From positions 21,057,307 through 21,121,306 of the forward strand of contig CM072151.1 of NCBI GenBank assembly GCA_036850595.1: a stretch of DNA of 64,000 nt, read 5' to 3'. Below the pieces are notes generated by a model, which saw only the letters and a program-made list of their open reading frames with translations, had not been told where the DNA came from and did not search any database. This document shows positions 12,655 to 24,127 of the stretch, in pieces. This DNA is from Rhyacichthys aspro. Taxonomy: Eukaryota > Chordata > Actinopteri > Gobiiformes > Rhyacichthyidae. The position numbers and the translations under genes were made by a program. Every line of letters begins with the position of its first letter. The first letter of the stretch is position 1.

Positions 12655-14735
12655 TAAGAATAGGAACATGCAAATAACTAAACCTTGACAAACATAGATA
12701 GAATCTTGACTTGAAAGGAATCAAACAATAGTTTGCTTGTCTTTGCCGCCTTCAGATTTTTCCATCTCTCGGAGTGGGTATGACTTTTCCCAATTGCCAG
12801 GATCCTTCCTTCCTCTCAAGCCAGGGTCGCTCCTCATGATTCTTTGGAACAGGATTCAAGAGGCCGAGCTGCAGTCTCAAAAGCCCTGCCCACAGTTTTT
12901 CCATTACTTTTTCTTCTATTAATAAAATACCTAATTAAACCTACTTAATTAAGTTCTGCTATATGGATTTGTGTATAATTAAATATTTGAATACGATCAA
13001 ATGCAATGTGAAGCAAATCAATTAACAAATAAATCTTTTAAAAACAATGACAAACGCTGTGGATTATTTTTATAATGACAGTCAGATGTTTATCAGAGTC
13101 TGAAACTCATCCATAGCTCATGAAAAACTGACAAAACATCTGTGGAGCTGAATAATTTGGTACAATAGCTGATATTTACTTTATTTATTTATGTCATATG
13201 TATTTTTTGTAAAACGAAAGCTGCCTGTTAAAAGTTGCAGCAACGATCAACTCCTATTACACACACTGAGGTGAAAATAAGAATGGTGATAATGGTAACT
13301 AACGGTACTAATGTGAAAAAAAATTGAACTCAGCAATTCATAGGGCAAATGTTATAAAAAATAAATAAATAATGTATTTTTAATAAATACACCAAATGTA
13401 CACTTGTATTTAAAATGAAAATGATTTGCTTCTAGCCGAGACTTTTTAAGAACAACATCAGTACCATCACAGACACATATTTTTGAGTTTTCTGTTAAGA
13501 CACGGGTTCAGCAGGGCTTGATAAAGAAAACAGACTACAGAGTTGAGGCATGCTGACATCTTTAAGAAAACATGTCTTAAAAAGCATAGTGCTGCTGGGA
13601 GTTACAGACTTTAGTCAAACACACTGTCAGAGAGGCTCACAGATCAAGGGAGCAAGAGCTGACTTCTTCACATATTCCTGTCTCTGTGCAGTTCTTTTAT
13701 AACTTCAGGGAGGTCCACGCTTTTGCATTTGCTTTTCTTTGGATAGAAAGACATTTTCTCAATGCAGAGTGGATATGATTGCAATATCTGATTTTATGGG
13801 CACAGTGAATCTATTTTAAAGCACACCTTCTTTTTCATTTAGGGGCACCTCCATGTGATGTGTGAATGGATTACTTGGATTTTAACAACATGAACTGCTG
13901 GCACATTCTCGGGCACAAACATGAATTACCCCCCCAAAAAAACAATCAAAAGTCAATACTTAAGTCTGTCACTGGGTCAATAGCAGGCTGCAGACTTTTC
14001 ATTGTGATGCAGAGACGGACAGCGGCGTATCAAATGAAGTGAGGGCTCTCAGCTGCGCCCTGATGGATTATTTCGGGACGGGGGTTGACTGGCATCTTGA
14101 CACCAGCCACATGTTCATATCAGAGGCGTTTGGTGAGAGTGCTCCTTCAGTGACACATGACGGCTTCAGACAGCGTGGGCCTCAAGACCTTAACACCAAC
14201 CACATTACCTCCTACAAAGAAAAGGACTCAAAAGATGTTTTCTTGTCTCCATTTGAAAAACACAGTGAACTCTTTGAGGACAGGATTGAGAGCGATTTAA
14301 CTTTTTACTGATAGCATTGATAGCACCTTACATGAGAAGAGTTACAAGGCACTACCGGACCGGAGCAATCATAACGCAACCATGTTGAAAAAGTCAGGCC
14401 TACAAGTCTAATCAATAAACAGATGCAGGCTTTAAAGTGGCTTTGTTAAGTGGTGTGCATGGCAAAACTATGTCAAATGATGGTGTCATAAAACTTGTGG
14501 AAAACATTTGCCAAGAAGCAAAGAGCTGGCTAATTCCTCAAAAACAGTTTAAACCAAATTTTCTTGTGAACAGGAAATATCAGGAGGAACCGTTGGCCTT
14601 TGGACATTTCCTCTATGGAAAAAAGTTTGGACACCCCTGCCGTGGATGGTTTAAAGAGAACTAAAAGAAGCCATGTTTGCCCAGATAGAACACCCTTCTT
14701 TAAAATCAGACACAATCAGAAACCTGTAAACGTTT
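12654..14735. other. Intergenic DNA, no gene seen
   Basis: No gene was recognised. A balanced-composition patch at 13990-14310 carries a 90-codon frame with no domain similarity. Around 14622-14640 the string AAGTTTGGACACCCCTGCC resembles the right end of hAT-like elements such as the one at 23848-24119, but no matching left end was found nearby. Confidence 0.4.
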
Positions 14736-14900
14736 CAAGAATCAAACCAAGTTTTATGCAAGGTCTCAGGTAAATTGAAGTTTGCCCAACTAAGTTTAAA
14801 ACAAGTTAAACCAGGTTAATAGTTTAGTCGGATTGTGTTGAGTCTCTGCTGAGTTTAGCCAAACTAATTCCATTTTAGTCCAGGTAAGCAAATTAACGTT
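14736..14900. repeat. Degenerate repeat rich in GTTTAGTC / AAACCAGG words
   Basis: Short irregular units such as AACCAGGTTAATAGTTTAGT, GAGTTTAGCC and TTTTAGTCCAGG follow one another. Related words recur at 23985-24050, 43200-43400 (intron 2 of the desmoglein gene), 60650-60690 and 62890-63020. Confidence 0.45.
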
Positions 14901-16010
14901 TCAATAACTTACATCAAATAACATGTTAATACTTTAATGGAACCATATGCTCAGTACAGTCTGTTATTTTTTGGACAAAACTTATTAGTAATATGAGAAT
15001 TACACAGGAGATAAACGTGAAGGACAGTCAAGTGTTTAGTTGTGGGAGAGAGGATACTGAAAGAGAATAGGAGAAAGGACAGGGATAATGGAAGAGTGAG
15101 GTCGAGAAGACAGAGACAAACAGTGCTGGGTATGAACTGAGGACACCATATTTACAGTTTGCAGAACCACGGGTCCTCGAACAAAATGAAACACCTCCTT
15201 ACCTCCGCAATATTTAAAGGTTTGTGTTTTCTTGGTTTGAGAAGGCTTTCCTCGTGTAAAACTTAAACCTTGTCGGTGCAGCTGGGCCATGGAGACTTTG
15301 CTCAGAGTAGCTTCACTTCAGGAATGTTTGGGTGCAGAAGTAAGAAGTGTTTTCTTTTGCTTTGTCTTGTCTTGTTCTCCACTCTGTTTGCTGTTTTGCC
15401 GTACCACCTGCCATCATCCTGACCCGCAGTAATGGATCAGCAGCTCCACAGACAGCACTGATGGAACGCCTCGCACACTGAAGGTTAGCAGTGGAAATAT
15501 CAGGGAGCGGGCCGACATTGATCAGCGACCCTATCAGCTCCCGACTACTGCTGTGGACATTCTGGAGCGGCGAGATCTGACTCAGCAGACTCAATAAAAA
15601 GGACGTGAGGAGGCATCAGCAGCCAGCCCATACAACAGCACATACAGGATGTGCACCGGAACAATGCAGTATCCACTAAAGCTGCCGTCTTTTCTTTCAA
15701 ATGAAACCTTAGAAATAGAATATCCACTCAGGCTTATGGAGATTTAGAGCTGAGTGAAAAGACTGGCCTGAAAAAAGAGCATTGTTCCTGATTCTGTAAA
15801 CACGTGTATTATTCTGATATCAATGAAGCCCACAGTCTGCTGCAGGTAAAATACAAAAGCCTGAGAATGTGCACTTTATGAAAAAGGACCTAGCTGTTAG
15901 ACACTCCATATGTATCTTCACTGTACTTGAAGACATTTTTTTTTTTTTCAATTGTTGGAACTTGTGACATTTCGAATAGAAATGTAATGCATTATTATAC
16001 TGGATTAGGG
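14901..16010. other. Intergenic DNA, no gene seen
   Basis: No gene was recognised. Positions 15400-15700 are less AT-rich and free of simple repeats, but frames there show no domain. Confidence 0.4.
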
Positions 16011-16286
16011 TAGCCCGTCCAGCCAGACCTGTTCTTTATTAACAAAATGAAGAGGGTCTGGAACCTCTTCCATTGACCACGACTTCCATCGAGGTCAATG
16101 TAAACCTGAAAAATTACAAACTGTTTTTTTTATTGATTGGTGCAGGTCTCTGTGTCAGTATTGTGCCCTGCTTTCTGATTGGTTGTATGTCTGCGTCCAT
16201 TTCTTCTGTGTCCTGGAAATCAAACTCAGACCGAAAGTAACTAATTGTTTAGATTAGAAAAAGAATTGGAATGGCCAGCCAGGCTA
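16011..16286. mobile_element. Short inverted-repeat element related to the one at 8237-8737
   Basis: It starts TAGCCCGTCCAGCCAGACC and ends GGCCAGCCAGGCTA, the same termini as the 8237 element with some changes. Flanks GGATTAGGG and TAATAAGGG agree at six of nine positions, consistent with a decayed 9-bp duplication. The interior is non-coding and shorter (about 240 bp). Confidence 0.65.
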
Positions 16287-17078
16287 TAATAAGGGAGATA
16301 CAGAGCCAACCCGTGAGTGTGTGTACACAAGGGTTTTCATTATTTAAAGGCATGTTTAATGTTTCAAACAACATAAACCACTATGACTAGCAGCTTTGTA
16401 AAAAGAAATCTCTATGTGACAGTGGTTGCTATGTTTATGTCTAATGCTTTCGTACACTATATTTACCCTAACTCTAACCCTTTCACAGTGGGCAAAGTTT
16501 GAAAAGATTTACCAAGGCGTTGCATCAGGGCCGATTTACCAAAGGCCATAATAAAGTCATAAGTCATAATAAAAAACCTTGTCGAGGAAATGCCCACCTC
16601 CACAAACATGCATTTCCCCTGAGTTATGGAGATGAGTAAGCAAACAAACTCAGACAATTATCTCTCGATGAATTAAACTCATTTTACCAAACTCGGTGTA
16701 AATAAAGAAATGCTACATAAAATCTCTCTTTATCTTTTAATTTAATATCTCCAGAAAACATAACATAAAAATAAGTGATCCGCAAACATGTAAAAAACAT
16801 TTTATATTTAGTTCTATAATATAATATCTTTAATATTTAATACTAAAACAAATGTATCTATCTCATAAAGATAATCCATCTCATCATAAATATTTCTTTT
16901 ATAGTTTAGTAGTTTAGTTTTAGTTTAGTTTATAGTATTTAGTAGTTGTTAAGTTCATCTGATGAAACAATAGAGAGACAGATGTAAAGTGAGTCCTTTT
17001 CTATTTAATTTGTGATAAAAGTCTCTGATTCACTCCTGGCCAGACTTTTCCCTAATTTACACTGACTGCGAAACGGAT

Positions 17079-17410
17079 ATTCAATTCAATTCAATTCAAT
17101 TTTATTTGAATAGCCCAGTATCACAATGACAATTTCCTTAAAAGAGCTTCACAGTAAATAAACACATAAGACAGTAAATGCACAAACAGGCAGAGCAAGA
17201 CATCATCCCCTGTCCTTAGACCCTCCATCAGGGTCAGAGGTCAGAGGTTAACATCCCCTGTCCTTAGACCCTCCATCAGGGTGAGGAAAAACTCAAAAAA
17301 CCCAGCTGTGGAAAAAGAGAACCCTCAGGGAGAACCACAGAAGGAGGGATCCACTCCCAGGACGGACAGGCCGTGCAATAGATGTGTCACTGACAAATAG
17401 TCAATTATAT
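17079..17410 (+). repeat. Interspersed fish repeat beginning ATTCAATTCAATT
   Basis: It opens with tandem ATTCA units, then TTTTATTTGAATAGCCCAGT, and includes CATCCCCTGTCCTTAGACCC. Copies of the same family occur at 32881-33075 and 57665-57797. In this copy the CATCCCCTGTCCTTAGACCC block is duplicated about 50 bp apart (near 17204 and 17252). The class is not assigned. Confidence 0.75.
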
Positions 17411-17748
17411 GTACAAGTGAATGAAGTTATGGAATGGGGTCCGTATGGACGCCACAAGGAATAGAAACCGTTGTATTCCTTGCGAGCATTTACACCAGCT
17501 GTGGTGCGGTACGTCTCCGGATCCGGAGCTCCGGAAGGTTTCCTCAAGGAGTCTATTTTTAACGGACGCCACATGCAGATTTTCATGAAGTTGAAGAAAT
17601 TACACGAGCCAGACAGGAAGTCAGACGCTGGGCCAGTGAGGTGGATCCTGTATATTTCAATAAAACAAGTTCTGCGAACTCTCGCTATACTGTATTACGT
17701 CATATCCTCTGACCCGGGGGTCACAAGTCCCGGGGGTTATTTGACACC

Positions 17749-17864
17749 ATGGACGATGAGAGATTCATCACGGAAGTCCAAAACCACACAATTTTATATG
17801 ATACCTCACATACAAGGACAACACCAGAAAAGAGAAGGCATGGAGTGAAATAGTGAAATATTGA
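17749..17864 (+). pseudogene. MADF-domain fragment (Harbinger-associated or MADF-type gene relic)
   Basis: From an ATG at 17749 the sequence reads MDDERFITEVQNHTILYDTSH. After a one-base shift it continues YKDNTRKEKAWSEIVKY and then a stop at 17862. The pattern of an acidic start, the aliphatic EV helix, the H..LYD turn and the K-AW-EI helix is the first half of a MADF/Myb-SANT-like DNA-binding domain, as found in companion genes of PIF/Harbinger transposons and in some host transcription factors. The frameshift inside the domain and the stop after about 37 residues point to a dead fragment. The rest of the domain was not found downstream. Assignment is from motif recognition only. Confidence 0.5.
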
Positions 17865-19305
17865 TGTGACCGAAAAGGCAGTGTTGTTTTTGTTTACAAG
17901 CACCTCTCTCTTTACATGGATGTTATCACGTGAACTCAACCCTTCAGCGTGAATCCCTGTGGTTTTGTGGTCTCGTGGATGGAGATTTCCGGACATGTAC
18001 AGCACACGCATTGCACTCGGTGTAAATGGCATTCCGCTCCGTATCCGTCAGTGTTGGTCAGTCAGTGTAAATAAGGCATAAGCTGCCTGCATACCTTTCC
18101 ATAGTGACTGAGCGTACTCATGATGAGCCTGTTTTATGGAACAAAAATAAAAACAAAATGAGCCAGACTTATCTAAATAAGCTTAGCTTATTGGGTTAGC
18201 TCATTTTATGGAACAGCCCTCTGGTGTAAAAGCTGTAAATCTACAGATATAACAGAATAATAGAATTAGTGTATCTCTTTGCTCAGCCACTATTTCCTTC
18301 TGGCTGTGTTATTTATTGAGCTGCACAATCAATTGATAACATAAAACTGTAATAATTGTTATTTATAACTATTGCTATTTTGTTAGGTTATAGAATAGTG
18401 CATGCATATGCATAGTTTCTAGTTTAAATGTTATGTGCACTGTCTCTGACAACATTTGGTGTCAAAATTGCAAATTGCACAATGTTCCTTTTTGGAGCAG
18501 GTGAACAGTTACAATAGCTATGCAGGGACATGCTGTTGCAGTGCTTAGTTTGTCCACACTGGGCCATAGACACATGCAGAGTGTTGTTTTGTACTGGAAA
18601 CATAGCTTTGACTGATGTGCTCCATTTAGTTTTACTATATACAACAACAATTTACACAGTGCACCTTTAATGTTAGATTTCTGTAGGTAGACATGTTTAC
18701 AGCACTTACACATCTCTTTCAGTGCGTGTACAGTATGTTTTACCTGCTTCCTCTCGCACACACTCCTTACACAGCCCCAACTTCCACTTCTTCAAATTAT
18801 TGTTGGTGATAAACAACTCTTAACTTTTCTTAAAAAGCAGAGTCTGTTTGAAGACTCAAACCGCTGTAGGGCATTTCAAGGTCCTGTCTGCTCTGCTGAA
18901 AACTCTTTGTGTGTGTTAAAAGCCCTGAAGAAAGGAGAAGAAAAAAAACCCATAAAAAAACATAACTGCAGAGTGAATCTCCTCAAACAATGACACTTCA
19001 AATACATACTGTAATTTTCATACACAAACTCCAGGATGGAAAATGTGCTTATACTTTGGGCCATGCTGTTAAACAAAGCCTTAAGCCCGAGCCTTGTGAC
19101 TATGGCTCATTTCGGTTCATGGAAATGCATAATGACTGAAGAGAGAAGTGTTTTCTTTGCAGTTCATTTGTTTTACCCTGTTCAAATAGGCTTTGTCATG
19201 TTCTGAATTAAATGTGTCCTAAACGCAAAGGCTGTCTGAGCATATTGTATTTTGTTTTGGAACAGGCTTTAAGTGGCTGAGCTGCCCCACCCATTGTTTT
19301 GCTGC

Positions 19306-19309
<4 letters not shown>
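17865..19309. other. Intergenic DNA, no gene seen
   Basis: No coding region was recognised. Frames of up to about 100 codons occur on the minus strand but look like chance openings in AT-rich DNA. Confidence 0.45.

Positions 19310-19345
<36 letters not shown>
19310..19345. repeat. (CT)n microsatellite
   Basis: An uninterrupted CT dinucleotide array of about 36 bp, followed by CCACAG. Confidence 0.95.
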
Positions 19346-19347
<2 letters not shown>

Positions 19348-19411
19348 CAGAAGATCCATGGATGCATCCTGTTTATTTTAGCCAAACGAAACACCTTTGG
19401 AGGATTGAACA

Positions 19412-20165
19412 TACCGTATTTTCCGGACTATAGAGCGCACCTAAATATATGCCGCACCCACTAAAATTTAAAAGAAATATATATTTTGTCACATATAAGC
19501 CGCACCGGACTATAAGCCGCCGATATCCAGGCTGAGAAATAAGATATTTACATAGAAAGATTTTGTACCATAAGTGTTTATTCATATACCTGAACTGATT
19601 GTTTCCGAACAGTGCCTGTAACATGGCAGTAAAAGTGCTGATCAAACAAAACAGAAAAGTCATTGATGGTTTTATTCATCTTCCTCCTGTGCACTAAAAC
19701 CAAGTTGCTTTATTTTTCTTCCTCCTGCGTACTGAAACCACTGAACACCAAACCACTGTCACTTTTTCTTCCTGCACACTGTTAAAGCACAACTGCGCAA
19801 CTATTAAAGTCGCTTCATTCTCCCGTGCACTGAAACCACAAGTCACTATTCATCTTCCTCCTGAGCATTGAAACTACTGAACACCAAACCACTGTCACTT
19901 CATTTGTTTTCCATTATGAGGGGGTGAGGGTGTAAAAATATTACCGTATTTTGCTGTTGTGCGTCTTGGGTTGCATGTGCTAAGAATAAAAACTGGTGCT
20001 TTCTTGTTTGTACTGACTAACGATGCCTCGTTTGTCTCGTTTTTGCACTTCCTGCTAGAGCGCCCCCCTGAGGGCTGGAGAAAAATTCATAGAAAAGCCG
20101 CATATAAGCCGCATGGTTCAAAGCGTGGGAAAAAAGTAGCAGCTTATAGTCCGGAAAATACGGTA
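19412..20165. mobile_element. Inverted-repeat DNA element with TA target duplication
   Basis: The element spans 19414-20163. It begins CCGTATTTTCCGGACTAT and ends with the reverse complement ATAGTCCGGAAAATACGG, bounded by TA on each side (19412-19413, 20164-20165). Subterminal repeats of the AAGCCGCA(C/T) type lie inside both ends, with near-duplicate internal segments (CCACTGAACACCAAACCACTG and CTACTGAACACCAAACCACTG, about 19738 and 19874). There is no transposase frame, so it is a MITE, probably moved by a TA-targeting transposase. Confidence 0.85.
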
Positions 20166-20904
20166 CTTTTCAGAGCATGACCTGGATTCCCCCAAAGAGT
20201 CCTCTAAAGAAAGGATTCTAATTTCTCTCTTTGCTTTCTGTGTTTTTTTGTAGATATCAACATGGAAAAGTGTTTTTGAGTCAAAGTCAAATCTGTCAGT
20301 TGTCAGGGGGAAAAAAGCTAATTTTTTGCATAGTGACCATTGCTAAGTTGTGGCCAAATGAACATTTGAGGCACATGCTTAAACAACGACGCTGATGTCT
20401 CTCTATTTCTCTGAAGAGAACTTACACAAGGATCTACTTAATTACTTTAGTCTTACCACCAGGAGTTTGATCCACTTATTCACATTGGTAAATATTAATC
20501 CATCTCAGTCTCATCACAGTTCATGTGTAGAATATGGCACTTCTTTTATGCATTAATATGACCTTAGCAGCCCCCTGAACCTTGGTCATATCTAACTAAT
20601 CAGCATTCCTCTGGAGGGCTGTATGATGCCCTGCTGTTCTGATAGATTTGAACTACAGCCTCACTGGATCTAAAGCCACAACCATCTCTGGTAGAAAATG
20701 GTTCATCATGTGCCATGCTGTCCTCATATACTCTGGGAAATCTATGTGAGAGCTCCTGGAAAAAAGGTAGTGATACAAAAAGCAGCCTTCTGCATCCACA
20801 AAATCTATAATAATCACAAGAGTTTGTACCATGCTACATTTATACATCACATGTCATTGATTACAGCCAGTTTAAGTGCCGTCACGCCTACCCAAGCAAG
20901 ACGG
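20166..20904. other. Intergenic DNA, no gene seen
   Basis: Ordinary non-coding sequence up to the abrupt start of the poly-C block. Confidence 0.45.
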
Positions 20905-21129
20905 CCCCCCCAAGGGGGGGACCGCCCCCCCGCCCCGAAAAAAACGGGAGAGAGCCCCTAAGGAAGGGGGTATACCCCCCCCCCCCCCCGAACCCCCCCC
21001 CGAGAGGAACCCCCCCCCCCTTTAAAAAAAAGGAGAAAAGGGGGGAGGGGTAAAAAAAAAAACCCCCCCCCCCCCCCCCCCCCCCCCCCACCCGGGGTTT
21101 ATCCCTGGGGCCAGAGGTGGGGGGGGAAA

Positions 21130-21178
<49 letters not shown>

Positions 21179-21236
21179 CTTTCCCCCCCCCCCCCCCCCC
21201 GGGGGGTTTTGGGGGGGGTTTTTTTTTTGTCCGCCG

Positions 21237-21286
<50 letters not shown>

Positions 21287-21455
21287 CCCCCCCCCCCCCC
21301 TTCTTTTAACCCCCCCAAGTTTTGGGTTTGGGCCCCCCCCCCGGCCCCCGCCCCCCCCCCCCCCCCCCCCCCCCCCCCCGCGCCCCGCCCGCGTTTTCCC
21401 TTTTTCCCCTTTTTTTTTTTTGCCCCCCCCCCCCCCCCCCCCCCGCGGCCTGGGG
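20905..21455. other. Poly-C dominated block, probable sequencing/assembly artefact
   Basis: About 550 bp consist almost only of C runs with a few G, T and A runs, and every base tends to appear in multiples. There is no repeating unit. Gly-rich frames on the minus strand (up to 295 codons) and Pro-rich frames on the plus strand arise only from this composition. Normal sequence returns at about 21456. A second block of the same kind lies at 42297-42687. A real C-rich array may underlie it, but the given sequence should not be trusted. Confidence 0.8.
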
Positions 21456-23847
21456 TGTCGCCCGGTACAATGGCACGACATACATTTAAAGTTTGAGTGG
21501 CATCTTTCACAATTATTTTTGTCATCAAATGTGCTGTAAACAGGATTGCAGACCTCTAGAGCCCCCTTTGTGAACAAAGAACAACAAAGAATTACAGAAT
21601 ATGAGTCCACTTCATTTTCTGCAACCAAAGAGCACAATTCCACCAGTGTCTTCATTTCTGTCACAACGGCCGGGACTCCTTTTCCAAACTCACTGAGCTT
21701 AACTCTGCAACCTTTGCACGGCGTGATCAGCATCAAAAGTCTGTAGACACACAAGCCGCAGTAATCCGGTTCCAAACCTGTTCTGCTTACTCCATGACAG
21801 CCTTAATGCGAACAGATAACCAGCTGTTTACATGAGCTGCAATAATGACACTACTGCCTCCCTGTGCTTCTAATCTAATGAGTAAAGTGTGTGAGGATGT
21901 CTGATAAGCCACAGCGCTGGGGGCCAGGGGAGGGCTTCGCTCAAATTCATTAACAAATTACATCCAATGACATGGTTATGGCAGAAATGTGCTGAGGTCA
22001 GCTTTTAGACACATATTGGAGTTTGATCCAAGTAAACCCTGGTAAGTCAGATGTGGCAATCTGACCAGAGTTTTGAGCTGACCCGTTATGAACCACTAGA
22101 ATTTGTCACATGAAAATATAAAAAAAGTGAGTCCCAATAATGTAGAAAAGTAGGAGTGTATACGTAGGCGCGGTGCACAGAATGACGATTGTATGTTATT
22201 CATGTGTTTTTGAGACAACAACAACATGGATCAGTAATAAATGATAACTCTATAAACACTTGCAGAGGCTGGCTCCAACAAAATGGCAATCTTACAGTGA
22301 AATCCTACAAGCGTCCAGATCAATAAACAAATGAAAAAGAGGAAAAGAGTTCTATAACAGTCTGTTTTGGCTCCATTCCTGTTGACTGTCTGTGGATGTC
22401 AGAGATACATACTCTGCCAAATAAGGATCCAATTGATTCTATTGGATACTATTTCTGATCCAAAATTATTGACACAAATAAGAGGTGGTGGCGCTTTGAA
22501 GTGCTCTCAAATGTGCCCAATGTGAATAAATGCCAAGACAATAAGCAATGTACACTACTAATGCTTTTACACAAAAATAGTAAATAAGAGAGAAGGCAAA
22601 CAAAGACACAATGTTGGCGCAATGTATAACTCATGAACAAGAGCATATCTATGTATCCATACATGTTGAACATATATGTAATAAAACTATCAATTTTTAT
22701 ATATACTGTTTTTTGTTTGTCTCTTTACAATGTGTTTTCAGAATGGGAACAAAACCAAAAGATATAAATAGAGGTTTCATTTATAGCCAGCCTTTTATTC
22801 AATGTTGTGTGGCGCCCCCCTACATCCATCTCACAAGTTCAAGTCTGCCTACATATCCGTCCATATCTCTATAATGAAACAAGTCTGTCAGGTTTGTCAA
22901 TGTGTCATGTGACCTGTCAGCGTGTCCCCTTAGAAAATGATTGACTGCGCTCCCTTTGGTGTCAAACCCCGGGCTCAGAGTCCCAGCAGTCTCTGTTCTG
23001 ACAGCACATCAGCATATTGCTTATAAAAGCCGAGTCGCCACCAACCTCCCTTCCCCATTCAGCCATTCACATTTTACTGTTGTCCGGCTGATTGTCCCCA
23101 AACCGTGGGTGGACAGAGACTTGAACATGAACTTTTCATACATTTAAGTGTGATAAACATAGTAGCAGGAATAAAACCCTAGTGTGCACTAAGCAAATGC
23201 ATAATTAAGCACATACAGGGTACATTTAAATCTCCCTTTAGGTTTTGATTTGCAAAAAAGAAGCATTTTTCTTTGAACTTGCAACGGCATAGTCAGCTAT
23301 CTTTAAAGCTTTGACCTCATCTAGTGGCCAAGATGTGAACTGCACAATAGAGGCAAATAGAAAAAAAATGCTTGGTGATAAATGGATATTTTGATAGTTT
23401 TGAATATATTGTCAGGAAACTAATGAAGAAATGGAGATGGACAAACTTTGACTGACTGTTTTTTGTGTTTTGTGCTTTTTGGGACTGAGAAAATTATGGA
23501 TGCACTTACACATAGGTTTGATTGCCTCTCCATGACCCCATTAGAATATAAATTACTTTATTTTTTTCATTTTCACTATGCTCGACACCATGTTAGCCTC
23601 TTATTTCAGGCATTTATGAAGGTGAGACAGGGCTCTGACTCAGGAGGAAGGTCTTCCCCAATGGTGACACGAAAGCACATAGCAACCATTCATTTCCAAT
23701 CTATGTTTCCATGGGGGAGCGACAAGCGCATTGAGTGTTGCAATTCCACCGACCCGAGCGTAGGTTTGATGTTCTAATTCCTGTAAATAAGAAGCAACAT
23801 TGATGCAGCGACTCCCAATCACATCAATTATGACAAACACCCAAGAG
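21456..23847. other. Intergenic DNA, no gene seen
   Basis: No gene was recognised. The patch at 21730-22020 is repeat-free with balanced composition and could be regulatory. Confidence 0.4.
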
Positions 23848-24127
23848 CAGGCATGTCCAAAGTCAGGCCCAGGGGCCATTGCACAAGGTTAGATTTTATG
23901 TGGCCCTTTGCTTCAGTGATAAAATGTGTTGTTTATAGCCCCAGCAGCAAGTTTAAATTACAATTTCTGTTAAACTTGTTCAAATCTAACTAAAACCTGT
24001 TTGAAACTAACTTAATCCTATTTAACCTGTTCAAATCCAACTGTACTTGTGGAATAAAAGAGTGGCTATTGTTGACCCTTGAAGATTTTTATTCTGATCA
24101 AAAAGTTTGCACACCCTTGTCCAAGCA
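23840..24127. mobile_element. Short hAT-like non-autonomous element
   Basis: The segment 23848-24119 starts CAGGCATGTCCAAAGT and ends AGTTTGCACACCCTTG, imperfect inverted ends of the kind seen in hAT-like elements. The flanking octamers CCCAAGAG (23840-23847) and TCCAAGCA (24120-24127) agree at six of eight positions, fitting an old 8-bp duplication. There is no coding capacity. Confidence 0.6.

Noticed and set aside
19310..19464. Exon starting after (CT)n-CCACAG at 19351
   Set aside because: The tract looks like a strong acceptor, but the open frame after it has no recognisable domain and runs into the inverted-repeat element at 19414.
20888..21775. 295-codon Gly-rich reading frame on the minus strand (and overlapping Pro-rich frames)
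   Set aside because: It exists only because of the poly-C block and has no start context, domain or plausible codon use.
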